From G963674505 sp964575975 (lineage in GTDB: Bacteria; Desulfobacterota; Desulfobacteria; Desulfobacterales; SKZT01), in contig CAZNTU010000002.1 of the NCBI GenBank assembly GCA_964575975.1, positions 1 to 64,000 of the forward strand: 64,000 nucleotides of DNA. The letters are read 5' to 3'. The notes under the pieces were generated by a model. That model was given only the letters and a program-made list of their open reading frames with translations, had not been told where the DNA came from and ran no database searches. Positions 1 through 7,860 of the stretch are shown piece after piece. Every line of letters begins with the position of its first letter. The first letter of the stretch is position 1. Both the position numbers and the translations under genes were made by a program.

Positions 1-917
1 CGTCCGACCCAATCCTGCGCCTTGCTCGCCTCTACTCTTTCCAGAGAACCTTGCTGCCGGCTTTCGTCTTCTTTCCTTACGACATTCACCTGGGGCTCGC
101 CTTGACGCTCCACTTGGACTTGCGCCTGCCCCTGTCTCTCCATGTAAACCTCAGGCTGTCCCGTTCGGCCTACTTGAACTTGCGGCTCGCTCTTCTCTAC
201 CGTAACCTCGGGTTCTTGTTGCTGTACATCCACCTGGGGTTCCGGCTGGGATACGCTTACCTTCGGTTCTTGTTGCCGTACATCGACTTGGGGCTGCTGC
301 TGCCGCACTTCCACCTCGGGTTCCGGCTGTTCAACCTGCACTGTGATTTCGGGCTCGGGCTGCCTGACGATTACCTGCGGCTCCGGTTGCTCGACCCTTA
401 CTTGGGGGCTGGGTTGTTCAACCTGTACCTGCGGCTCGGGCTGATCCACTTTTACTTGCGGGGCCGGCTGACGGACTTCTATTTCCCCGCTTTCGCTCTC
501 TTCGCGGGCTTGTCGCCCTTCAGCCTGTTCCTGCCGCCGTTGTTCCATCGAAGCCTGGTCCTGCCGGTCCGTGGTTTGATACTGCCCGGACTCCGCTTGC
601 TCGCCGGTTTGCGCACCCGGCGAATAGACCAGGTAATCTTCCTCTTGCCCCTGCTGCAAATCGTTCCAGGAAATCCTCTCCTCTTCGCCGCCCAACCCCA
701 TGAAACCGCCTTTTCGGATAATGACGGCTTCTATTTCGCCGTCGGGACTTGCGATTACCTCCTGAATGGTTCCGATCTCCTCGCCTTGTTCGTTTCGGAC
801 CGATTTGTCTTTGAGTTCCTCGATCGTCTGCTCCTGGGCAGCCACTGGCCCGCCCAAGAAAACCAACATGAAAACGGCCGCCAAAGCCGTTATGATCGAC
901 AATTTTTTTGTGAACAT
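1..917 (-). CDS. Secreted PRC-barrel protein with PxVxV repeat tail (3' end outside window)
   Basis: Read on the minus strand from an ATG at 917 preceded by a strong AGGAGGT site; 305 codons are open to the window edge, so the C-terminus is missing. Residues 1-27 form a Sec signal peptide (lysines, hydrophobic core, VAA before Gln28). Residues about 29-98 read as a PRC-barrel domain (KDKSVRNEQGEEIGTIQEV at its start). A Gln/Glu-rich linker follows, then from about residue 150 to 280 some 14 imperfect units of 8-10 residues of the form P-x-V-x-V-x-Q-x-E. Known: PRC-barrel proteins with such PQV repeats are found in the envelope of many Gram-negatives. Inference: a periplasmic or outer-membrane-associated structural or stress protein. 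Its function is not known. Confidence 0.8.
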   Translation of the reverse strand, partial: MFTKKLSIITALAAVFMLVFLGGPVAAQEQTIEELKDKSVRNEQGEEIGTIQEVIASPDGEIEAVIIRKGGFMGLGGEEERISWNDLQQGQEEDYLVYSPGAQTGEQAESGQYQTTDRQDQASMEQRRQEQAEGRQAREESESGEIEVRQPAPQVKVDQPEPQVQVEQPSPQVRVEQPEPQVIVRQPEPEITVQVEQPEPEVEVRQQQPQVDVRQQEPKVSVSQPEPQVDVQQQEPEVTVEKSEPQVQVGRTGQPEVYMERQGQAQVQVERQGEPQVNVVRKEDESRQQGSLERVEASKAQDWVG

Positions 918-1337
918 GTTACCTCCTGTTTTTTTTGGCTTTCGAAATCCAAATTTTTGCGGAATTCCTATTTTCAAATGCAATTGATTTGAACCAAATG
1001 AAAATTTTTCCAAATGGCCCCGGATCGTTCGATCACGTTCTAAAACAGATAAGCCTTCTAAATCAAAGGGGAAATGGGGAAGGTTCGGTATATTCCTTCT
1101 TACCGAGAGGTATTGCCGGGCTTCCGCCATAATGTCGGCTATTCAACACAGGCGAAATCCGTTGGGTACCCCGTTTCGCGCCGGAAGCTTGGTTTTGGCA
1201 TCGGCCATTTCGAGGTCCGCACGTTTGTAGTCGCGGCTTTGGCCGTTGAAAGGAGCGCACGGCCAAAGCCGCGACTACAAACGTGATGGCCGGGATTTTA
1301 ACCATGCCCCGCGTCGGCAACAAAATCGAATTGATCT
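918..1337. other. Non-coding gap holding one perfect inverted repeat
   Basis: About 420 bases between the start of the PRC-barrel gene and the 3' end of the SDR gene. The PRC-barrel promoter should lie in the left part, which is A+T-rich, but I cannot assign clear -35/-10 boxes. The only strong structure is the 26-bp inverted repeat listed separately. ORFs here look like noise. Confidence 0.6.
1221..1284. repeat. Perfect 26-bp inverted repeat, REP-like
   Basis: The left arm is 1221-1246 and the right arm 1259-1284; every base pairs, with a 12-base loop. The core of each arm reads GTAGTCGCGGCTTTGGCCGT or its complement. The arm length and lack of a U-tract argue against an ordinary terminator. 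Inference: a dispersed REP or miniature palindromic element. It lies 54 bases beyond the SDR stop codon, so it may still act as an mRNA 3' structure for that gene. Confidence 0.7.
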
Positions 1338-2072
1338 TTACCAAGGCACGGGACGGCGTTCCCGGAAAAAACCGCCAGTTGGGCCGTCGTCGGGCAAAGT
1401 CGCCAGCCAAACCGGAGTGGAGGCCGCCTGCTCCGGCATTACAGGCGCATGTTCCCCTCCCATTTGCGTCCGAGTCCACCCGGGGCAGACGGAATTCACC
1501 AAAATGTTCGTTCCCTGAAGCTCCTTGGCCAGCAGTACCGTAATTCCGTTGAGCAAGGTTTTGGAAAGACGATAGGCTGGCGAGAGGACTTCCGAATAGG
1601 AAGAATCCGGATTCAGGATATCGGTAAGAGAACCAAGAGTGCTCGACATATTGACGATTCGCCCGTAACCGTTCTTTTTCATAAGAGGAACGCATGCCTG
1701 GCTGAGAAGCAACGGCCCGAAAGCGTTCGTCTGCAGTGTGTTTTCGAACAACCCCACGCTTAGTTCCAAGATTCGGGTTTTCGAATCGACGGATATGCCC
1801 GCGTTGTTCACCAGTACGTCCAATCGTCGGAAATTGTCCTTGATTTTCCCCATGGCTGCCTGAATTGTAGTTTGGTCTGTTACGTCGAGCAAGACAAACT
1901 GGACGTCCAAGCCCATGTCCGCCAACCTGTCGCGGGCCTCCGCCCCCTTTTTCTCGTTCCGGGCGCCGATCAGGACCGTGATATCCTTTTCCGCCAATTG
2001 CCTGGCGATTTCATATCCGATTCCCCTGTTCGCTCCCGTGACCAACGCGACTCTTTTCCGATTTGCGTTCAT
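1338..2072 (-). CDS. SDR family oxidoreductase (carbonyl-reductase-like)
   Basis: A 244-residue classical short-chain dehydrogenase/reductase. It shows the Rossmann nucleotide motif TGANRGIG near residue 14, the NNAG motif, the catalytic Ser in VNMSSTLGS, the active-site YxxxK in AYRLSK and the PGW motif after it. The C-terminus ends in TGGFFRERRPVPW, typical of the plant/bacterial carbonyl-reductase-like branch. It should be a cytosolic NADP(H)-dependent reductase of aldehydes or ketones; the substrate cannot be told from sequence. The start ATG has only a weak AAAGGCG site. It stands alone, 51 bases downstream of the ferritin-like gene on the same strand. Confidence 0.88.
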   Translation of the reverse strand: MNANRKRVALVTGANRGIGYEIARQLAEKDITVLIGARNEKKGAEARDRLADMGLDVQFVLLDVTDQTTIQAAMGKIKDNFRRLDVLVNNAGISVDSKTRILELSVGLFENTLQTNAFGPLLLSQACVPLMKKNGYGRIVNMSSTLGSLTDILNPDSSYSEVLSPAYRLSKTLLNGITVLLAKELQGTNILVNSVCPGWTRTQMGGEHAPVMPEQAASTPVWLATLPDDGPTGGFFRERRPVPW

Positions 2073-2123
2073 CTATGCGCCTTTCTGTTCGATAGTTGAC
2101 ATAAAGCTTTAGACCCGTGCGGT

Positions 2124-2558
2124 TCAAAGCGCCTTCAGATTGCTTTCGATATAATCGAGATGGATCTTCTCGTCCGTGAAATGCTTTCGCAGCAGTTCCT
2201 TCAAATGGGAGGGCGCGTTTTTCGAGACGATCTCGCCGTAGTGCTTGTAGTTTATTTTTTCGGCGGTTTTCAGCGCTTTCATGGCGCTTTTCATTCCCAC
2301 GACGGTACGCAAGGCCGCAAACGCCTCTATTACATAGCCCCTGAAATCCTTCGTCAGTTCCGGGGGCTCTCCTCCGAGGGAACGGATTTCCGCGCACAGG
2401 TCTCCGGTATGCTTGATATGGTTGTCCCGGAAGTCGGACAGGCGCGCGCGTATGATTTCGTCGGGTATTTGGTCGAGTACCCGATTGTATGTATGGACCG
2501 TATCGATGTCCACCTGCGCCAGCTCCTCCAGCGCCTTTGCCAATTCGTTGTTGTCCAT
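2124..2558 (-). CDS. Ferritin-like four-helix protein (DUF2383-like)
   Basis: The protein is about 144 residues counted from MDNNELAK, chosen because AAAGGGG lies just upstream of that ATG; an in-frame ATG seven codons earlier has no such site. The sequence is all-helical, with His/Glu/Asp positions spaced as in ferritin-like bundles (DTVHTYNRVL, NHIKHTGDLCAEI, EKIHLDYIESNL). The LGGEPPE turn after helix 2 resembles DUF2383/PA2169-type bundles. These families are linked to stress or metal handling, but no activity is established. The metal ligands are not all evident, so it may be structural. It could form an operon with the SDR gene downstream. Confidence 0.65.
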   Translation of the reverse strand: MDNNELAKALEELAQVDIDTVHTYNRVLDQIPDEIIRARLSDFRDNHIKHTGDLCAEIRSLGGEPPELTKDFRGYVIEAFAALRTVVGMKSAMKALKTAEKINYKHYGEIVSKNAPSHLKELLRKHFTDEKIHLDYIESNLKAL

Positions 2559-2883
2559 CTGAACCCCTTTCGTTCGCAAGTATTCGGATGAATAAAATTA
2601 AACTTCCTAAATCGAGTTCTCCATGGGGTCAACAATGTATTTTACCGCTTGGGAACATTCACATGCCGGACGAAAAAAAGAATCGACGAATCATGGACGT
2701 TTTCATTGTCTTGCTTCGTGTTTCCCCTGGTTTGAGCCATTCGCCTTATGGCAAATCCGCAATCTTGTTAATAGATTTTGTTTGTAAAGAAACAACACGG
2801 AAGAAGTCGTTCCGACACAAAGAAGGGAAAAGCGGGAAAGACGAACTGCGGGATTCTTCATTACAATAAGGGAGGAAAGAAAA
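2559..2883. other. Divergent intergenic region
   Basis: 325 bases between the divergently transcribed ferritin-like gene and the intradiol-dioxygenase-like gene. It must carry both promoters. I see A+T-rich stretches near 2580-2650 and 2755-2800 but no unambiguous promoter boxes, and no credible ORF. Confidence 0.5.
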
Positions 2884-3363
2884 ATGGTTGGAAAAATTTT
2901 TATGGCCGGTTTGGCATGTTTGCTTTTGCCGGGAATAGTTTCGATGGGGTTTTCCGGCGATTTTATGTGCGAGCCGACGCAGCCCGACGCCTTGGGTCCG
3001 TATTACAAACCCGACGCGCCGGTTCGCGATTCCGTGGGAACAGGGTACGTGCTCGAGGGAGAGGTCAAGTCGGCTGCGGACTGTTCGCCGATTTCGGACG
3101 CCAAAATCGAATTCTGGCTGACCGGTCCGGACGGCAACTACGACGACGAACACAGGGCGACTCTTTTCTCCGGAAGCAACGGCGAATACAGGTTCCAAAG
3201 CAACTATCCCGAAAGCTATGGTTTTCGTCCTCCTCACATTCACATTCAAGCCAGCGCCGAGAGCTATGAAACCATTGTAACGCAGCATTATCCGAAGAAG
3301 GGCGCGGAGCAAGCCGCTTTCGATTTGGTGTTGGCGCCGAAACAGATTCGAATACTTGAATAA
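2884..3363 (+). CDS. Secreted intradiol ring-cleavage dioxygenase-like protein
   Basis: 159 residues with a strong GGGAGGAAAG site before the ATG. Residues 1-23 look like a Sec signal peptide. The rest matches the core of the protocatechuate/catechol dioxygenase fold: QPDALGPYYKPDAPVR near the start, a LEGEV strand, DAKIEFWLTGPDG, and the FRPPHIHI motif that carries iron-ligand histidines. Full-length intradiol dioxygenases are 200-300 residues, so this is a compact exported member of the kind annotated intradiol dioxygenase-like, whose activity is mostly untested. It is monocistronic, followed 112 bases later by the TIGR04076 gene on the same strand. Confidence 0.75.
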   Translation: MVGKIFMAGLACLLLPGIVSMGFSGDFMCEPTQPDALGPYYKPDAPVRDSVGTGYVLEGEVKSAADCSPISDAKIEFWLTGPDGNYDDEHRATLFSGSNGEYRFQSNYPESYGFRPPHIHIQASAESYETIVTQHYPKKGAEQAAFDLVLAPKQIRILE

Positions 3364-3475
3364 AGAAAAATGTTGTTGATCGATTTATGGGAATATGCTT
3401 ATAATTCGCCGTTCGATTCGAGGGCGATGGTCGAAATCGTTGTAAACATAAACCTTTAATCATTAGGAGGTACTT

Positions 3476-3757
3476 ATGGCGGTAACATTCCCGGCGATCG
3501 GAAACAAAGTGGTCGCAAAAGTGATCGAAACCAAGGGCGATTGCACCATAGGCATGAAACCCGGAGACGAATTCGAGTTGAGCACCCACAAGTGCGGGGA
3601 CTTTTGCGGATTGTTCTACAAGAACATTCAAGGATGGGTTCAGACGCTTCAGTTTGGCGGAACCTTTCCGATCGGAGACAATCCCGACGTCCAGGTATGG
3701 GATTGTCCCAATCCTATGAATCGCGTAAAGGTCGAGCTTCGAAGAACAAAATCCTGA
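3476..3757 (+). CDS. TIGR04076 family small protein
   Basis: 93 residues behind a strong TTAGGAGGTACTT site. The pattern matches TIGR04076: an N-terminal KVIETKGDCTIGMKPGDEFE, a central CGDFCGLFYKNIQGWVQTL, LQFGGTFPIGDNPDV and a C-terminal WDCPNPMNRVKVELRR. Several cysteines are conserved in the family. Its function is unknown; it is found mostly in anaerobes. It ends at a bidirectional terminator shared with the convergent ABC permease gene. Confidence 0.8.
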   Translation: MAVTFPAIGNKVVAKVIETKGDCTIGMKPGDEFELSTHKCGDFCGLFYKNIQGWVQTLQFGGTFPIGDNPDVQVWDCPNPMNRVKVELRRTKS

Positions 3758-3787
3758 CAAGACTCCGTTTGGGTTGATCGAGAGAAA

Positions 3788-3822
3788 GAAAGCCTCTTCG
3801 TTCTTCGAAGAGGCTTTCTTTA
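3788..3822. terminator. Bidirectional rho-independent terminator
   Basis: A 13-bp perfect stem (GAAAGCCTCTTCG at 3788-3800 paired with 3806-3818) has a 5-base loop. On the plus strand it runs into a T-rich tract and on the minus strand into A/T-rich sequence. It separates the convergent TIGR04076 gene and the ABC permease gene and overlaps the last bases of the permease. Confidence 0.9.
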
Positions 3823-4611
3823 TTGAATCAGGCGACGTTTCATCGTCAAGAGGGCCAGGAGCGCGAAAAACACGGTAAAAAACCCCAAGTACGCCAAGTT
3901 GAAGGCGGGGTCGGACTCCATGGCCCCGATACAGAAGAAACGGGTCAGTTCCACCAAGTGGTAGAGTGGAAATATCAGCGAGAAAATCCCGGCCCAGTCG
4001 GGGATTCCCTTGATGGGAAAAAACGTTCCCGAGAACAGGAACATGGGCGTGATGAACAAGAAGGTGGGAAGGTTGAACATGTCGATAGTCGGGATGATGC
4101 CGGTAAAGAACATGCCGACGGAGGCGAAGGCGAGTCCGCCCAGAAAAGCAAGGGGGATGCATACGAGAGCGTCGGGAAAGATCGCGTAGCCGATCGGAAT
4201 CAGGACGGCCAGCATGAGCGTCACCGCTGCGGCGGCCTTGGACGCGGCCCAGACGATCTCGGCAACGATGATCTCCTCGAGGCTCACCGGCGTGGCCAAA
4301 ATGCCGTGAAACGTTTTCTGGTAGTACATGCGCACGAACGAGGCGTAGGTAGTCTCGAAAAAGGAGTTCCACATGCAGGCGGTCGCGATCAACGCCGGGG
4401 CCATGAACCGGGTGTACTCCATTTTCAAGCCGGCGTATTCCACGTCGCCTATCAACCCGGAAAAACCCAGGCCGAAAGCAAGAATGTAAAACGCGGGCTC
4501 CAGCAGAGGGACCAGAAAATTGACCTTCCAAATGCGGCGATATGTCGTAAGATTTCTGAGCCACACGTGGCGGAACCGAAATGATATGGCGGAAAATTGG
4601 AAGCGGTTCAT
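3820..4611 (-). CDS. ABC-2 type transporter permease (NodJ-like)
   Basis: 263 residues, from the ATG at 4611 that overlaps the ATPase stop by four bases, which suggests translational coupling. It has about six hydrophobic segments, begins with a cytosolic stretch (FRHVWLRNLTTYRRIWKVN) and carries the ABC-2 motif region around FNLPTFLFITPMFLFSGTFFP. This is the layout of the NodJ/DrrB branch of exporters, which move hydrophobic or lipid-linked substrates out through the inner membrane. The partner is the ATPase upstream. The substrate is unknown. A longer in-frame reading upstream of 4611 runs through the ATPase gene in another frame and is not real. Confidence 0.9.
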   Translation of the reverse strand: MNRFQFSAISFRFRHVWLRNLTTYRRIWKVNFLVPLLEPAFYILAFGLGFSGLIGDVEYAGLKMEYTRFMAPALIATACMWNSFFETTYASFVRMYYQKTFHGILATPVSLEEIIVAEIVWAASKAAAAVTLMLAVLIPIGYAIFPDALVCIPLAFLGGLAFASVGMFFTGIIPTIDMFNLPTFLFITPMFLFSGTFFPIKGIPDWAGIFSLIFPLYHLVELTRFFCIGAMESDPAFNLAYLGFFTVFFALLALLTMKRRLIQ

Positions 4612-5522
4612 TCGCGAAGCTCCCTTCCGGTCAGACGCAGAAAAACATCCTCCAGGTTTCCCGACCGAAAACGGCAGGGGGAAGAATCTCCGCAGAACCA
4701 ACGGCGCACCTCCCTTTCGAGCCTTCCCCCCGAATCGGCGTAGACGACGATGCGGTCGCCCAGGTCGTCGTGCCGGACGTAGAGCGACTTCAAGTAGCTT
4801 CTGAGTTCGTTTATGGGGTTTTCGATCTCGATCACGCTTTCGGCCGCGTGCTCGAATATCAAATCGCCGGGACGGCCTTCGGCGATGATCTTGCCGTGGT
4901 CCATGATCATAAGACGGTCGCACAGGCTTTCGGCTTCGTCCATATAATGGGTGGTGAGCAGCATGGTCAGCCCCCGCTTTTTGAGTTTGAAAAGACGGTC
5001 CCAAACTTGACGCCTGGACTGGGGGTCCAGCCCCGTGGTGGGTTCGTCCAGAATGAGCAGTTCCGGCTCGGAAATGAGAGAACGGGCCAGTTGGAGGCGT
5101 CTCGCCATGCCTCCGGAAAGTTCCATCACCTTGGAGTTCCGCTTGTGGGCAAGCGCGAAGAAGTGGAGAAGTTCCTCGGCCCGGTTGCGCGCGCGCTTCC
5201 TTTCCATATCGAAATAGCGCGCGTAAAGCAGCAGGTTCTGTTCGACCGTAAGGTCGGGATCGAGGGTGTTCTCCTGCTGGCAGACGCCCAGGCGATAGCG
5301 AATCTCGCGCCAGTTGGTCCTGACGTTCAGGCCGAAAACGTTCATCTCGCCGTCGCTCACGGGCGAAAATCCGTAAATAATGCCGATGACCGAGGTCTTG
5401 CCCGCGCCGTTGGGACCAAGGAGTCCGAAGAATTCGCCCCTTTCCACCGTAAAACTCACCCCGTCGACGGCGGTAAGGTCGCCGAATCTTTTCACCACTT
5501 TCAGGGCCTCGATTATGCTCAT
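4608..5522 (-). CDS. ABC transporter ATP-binding protein (NodI/DrrA-like)
   Basis: 304 residues from MSIIEALKVV. It shows Walker A GPNGAGKT (residues 36-43), the signature MELSGGMARRLQLARS, Walker B LLILDEPTTGLD, and the H-loop TTHYMDEAE. The C-terminal 80 residues after the nucleotide-binding domain are the extension typical of DrrA/NodI ATPases. It powers the permease encoded next. An in-frame GTG four codons earlier is a possible alternative start. It lies 97 bases after the degenerate cysteinyl-tRNA synthetase gene and may be cotranscribed with it. Confidence 0.92.
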   Translation of the reverse strand: MSIIEALKVVKRFGDLTAVDGVSFTVERGEFFGLLGPNGAGKTSVIGIIYGFSPVSDGEMNVFGLNVRTNWREIRYRLGVCQQENTLDPDLTVEQNLLLYARYFDMERKRARNRAEELLHFFALAHKRNSKVMELSGGMARRLQLARSLISEPELLILDEPTTGLDPQSRRQVWDRLFKLKKRGLTMLLTTHYMDEAESLCDRLMIMDHGKIIAEGRPGDLIFEHAAESVIEIENPINELRSYLKSLYVRHDDLGDRIVVYADSGGRLEREVRRWFCGDSSPCRFRSGNLEDVFLRLTGRELRE

Positions 5523-5619
5523 CTCTTTTTTCACCTGTAGGATCGCGATAAAAATGCTTTGGAACTGTATCCACCGACAACGGTTCATTCGCGGGCATTC
5601 AATTCTAAACCGGATTTCG

Positions 5620-6885
5620 CTAACCGCAACCCAAAACTCCGAGAACTCTGTCGATATCCGCGAGCACGGCTCGAAGTTTTTCGCGGCCCTTGTCCGAAAT
5701 ACAATCGGCGCCGTCCATCTGAACGGCCCTGAAAAGATGCCTGGCGACGGTGTCGAAGGCACCGGCGTAATCCAGATTGTCGTTCATGCGCTCTTCGAAG
5801 GCGGCGCGCATTTCCGCCGCCGTGTCCGTCTCGAACTCGACAACATCGTCGCCGTCCTTTGAATCCAGATTTTTCTGTTTAAGGATCAACGTCGCAAGTT
5901 TTCGAATGCGGTCGAGGTATCCGGCGCGGTCCTCCAGGTTTTCGATTCTCAAATCGAGGTCTTCCCGGTAGCGACCGTACAAAAGGTAAAAACGGATGTG
6001 ACGAGGATAGAAGCCGTCGTCGACGAGGTCGTTCACATAGGTCACGTTTCCCTTGGACTTGGACATTTTCTCTCCTTCCACGAGCAAATAGCCTCCATGA
6101 ATCCACCAAGGGCAGAACTCCCTGCCCGAAGCGCCTTCCATGACGGCCATGGTGTAGTCGTGGTGCCTGTAGAGGTTGTCCATTCCCCCCGTGTGGATAT
6201 CGATCTCGAAACCCATATGCTTGCTGATCATGGCCGCGTCCTGGATATTCCACGCCGGGCGTCCCTGGCCGATTTCGGTGTCCCACCAGACATTCTTGTC
6301 CTCTTCCTTGCGCTTGTGCCAGAGGATGAAATCCCCGAGGTTCCATTGCTGTCCGGGATAGGTATCCTTTTTGAATCTTACTTTCCTCTTTGGCCATTGG
6401 CTCATGTCAAGGCCGTAAATACGCCCGAATCCTTCGTACGTGAGCGGGTCGTAGAAGACCTCGCCCTGGTGCCGATAGGCGTGGCCGCGGTCGATCAGCC
6501 GTTTGATCAGGTCCGCCGCGGAATCCACGCTGGTGGACGCGCGCGGAATCTCCGAGGGAAGATGGATTTTGAGCGTCTCGCATTCCTTGAAAAAAATTTC
6601 CTCCAAGGGGCGTCTCAATTCTTCAAGCTCGACGCGCTTGTCGTTGGCTTCCGCGATCGCCTTGTCCTCCACGTCCGTGAAGTTGATGACGCGCTGCACC
6701 TTGAATCCAAGGTATTCCAGGTATTTTTGGAGAACATCCTCGAAAAGGTACGTGCGATAGTTTCCCAGGTGCTGCCTTCGGTACACGCTGGGTCCGCAGG
6801 TGAACATCTTGACGAGGCCCTCCTCGCGGCAAAGGAAGCGCTCTTTGTTTTTGGTCAACGTATTGTAAAGAATAAATTCGCTCAA
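5620..6885 (-). CDS. Cysteinyl-tRNA synthetase-like protein with altered zinc site
   Basis: 421 residues, start TTG with GGAGA nine bases upstream. The class I CysRS framework is clear: FTCGPSVYRRQHLGNYRT (residues 28-45; HLGN replaces HIGH), NFTDVEDKAI, and GEKMSKSKGN (271-280). Known: CysRS binds an active-site zinc through Cys28, Cys209, His234 and Glu238 (E. coli numbering). Here the first Cys (Cys30) and a His (His241) remain, but the WHIECSAM element reads WNIQDAAM, so the second Cys is Asp216, and the Glu is Thr245. Half of the cysteine-selecting site is therefore lost. The protein is also shorter than usual CysRS (about 460). Inference: a paralogue that no longer charges tRNA with cysteine; it may activate another amino acid or act as a ligase, as MshC does. 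Confidence 0.85.
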   Translation of the reverse strand: MSEFILYNTLTKNKERFLCREEGLVKMFTCGPSVYRRQHLGNYRTYLFEDVLQKYLEYLGFKVQRVINFTDVEDKAIAEANDKRVELEELRRPLEEIFFKECETLKIHLPSEIPRASTSVDSAADLIKRLIDRGHAYRHQGEVFYDPLTYEGFGRIYGLDMSQWPKRKVRFKKDTYPGQQWNLGDFILWHKRKEEDKNVWWDTEIGQGRPAWNIQDAAMISKHMGFEIDIHTGGMDNLYRHHDYTMAVMEGASGREFCPWWIHGGYLLVEGEKMSKSKGNVTYVNDLVDDGFYPRHIRFYLLYGRYREDLDLRIENLEDRAGYLDRIRKLATLILKQKNLDSKDGDDVVEFETDTAAEMRAAFEERMNDNLDYAGAFDTVARHLFRAVQMDGADCISDKGREKLRAVLADIDRVLGVLGCG

Positions 6886-6928
6886 AATATTTGTCTCTCC
6901 GGTCGCATTGACGTCGGTTTATTCACGG

Positions 6929-7783
6929 TCACCGAATCAGCAGAACAGGGTTTGCGATTTCATCCACTAGGCCGCACAGCCTTTCTCCCTCGAACCAGTC
7001 TTCCAAGCAGGGGATGATCACGGCGCCGTGGGTTTCGCGGCGGATGCGGGCGGCCAGTTCCGCCAGTTCCGCCTTGACGATTTTTCGGAATCCGGCGTTC
7101 GTTCCCAGGTCCCGCAATTGTTCCTCCGCTTCCAGTCGATTTTTTTCCGCGGTTTCGGCGGTTTCGGCGACGACGAAGACGATCAGCGGGACATCGTGGG
7201 ACCGTGCAAGGTAAGCTGCGGTCTCGGCGGCTTTGCGTGCGCCTTCGGAACCGTCGTACACCGCCACCACGGGCGTCTGCGCAAATTGAACCCTTGTTTC
7301 CATGACTAGGGTCATGCCCCTGCGTCGCATCAGGAGGGTCCGCACGGTGGACCCGGAACGCTGTATTCCCGGCAAAGAACGTCCGATCTTTCCCAGTACC
7401 ACTAGGTCGGCTTCCGCGCCCGCCGCAAGAAGCTCCGCGCCAACATCCCCTCTTGCTATGCGAAATTCCCATGGCACTCCAAGCTCCTCCGCCGCAAGGG
7501 CCAACGTGTTGCGGATTCGCGCGGCCTGGATGCGCAACTGCAATTCCATTCCCATGGGTTCCAGCCTGCGCGGCCGGGGCGAATAGAAGCTTATCTCCCT
7601 GGCGAAAGGAAGCTGCGCCAAACGCAGCAAATTTATGTCCTCCACGAAAAGACCCAGCAATTCGGAGTCGAAACGAGCGGCCAGATCGACAGCGGTTCGC
7701 AGGGCGTTCATGCTGGATGTCGAAGCGTCCAGCGCCGCCACTATCCTTCGGATGGGCGAACGACGATTTTGTTTTTCGTTCAT
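6929..7783 (-). CDS. Tandem universal stress protein
   Basis: 284 residues from MNEKQNRRSP, chosen for its AAGGTGG site. The first UspA-type domain (VAALDASTSSMNALRTAVDLAARF onward) ends with GKIGRSLPGIQRSGST, which fits the G-2x-G-9x-G-S/T ATP-binding motif, so this half probably binds nucleotide. The second, weaker domain (PVVAVYDGSEGARKAAETA onward) lacks that motif. Cytosolic. Such proteins respond to starvation, oxidative or envelope stress. It sits between the Lon-like protease gene and the CysRS-like gene with short gaps, which supports a shared stress operon. Confidence 0.85.
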   Translation of the reverse strand: MNEKQNRRSPIRRIVAALDASTSSMNALRTAVDLAARFDSELLGLFVEDINLLRLAQLPFAREISFYSPRPRRLEPMGMELQLRIQAARIRNTLALAAEELGVPWEFRIARGDVGAELLAAGAEADLVVLGKIGRSLPGIQRSGSTVRTLLMRRRGMTLVMETRVQFAQTPVVAVYDGSEGARKAAETAAYLARSHDVPLIVFVVAETAETAEKNRLEAEEQLRDLGTNAGFRKIVKAELAELAARIRRETHGAVIIPCLEDWFEGERLCGLVDEIANPVLLIR

Positions 7784-7860
7784 TTGCGTATTCCACCTTT
7801 GCTTAGGGGGGGTGTTTAAAAAATATCGTCCTGATCTTGGATTCGTCCCGGCGACAGTAT

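Noticed and set aside
51..992. A 313-codon plus-strand ORF of Leu/Arg-rich repeats
   Set aside because: It is the antisense shadow of the repeat-rich PRC-barrel gene on the minus strand, which has the signal peptide and ribosome site.
3065..4564. A 499-codon minus-strand ORF
   Set aside because: It reads out of frame through the ABC permease and the dioxygenase and TIGR04076 genes; there are no family motifs.
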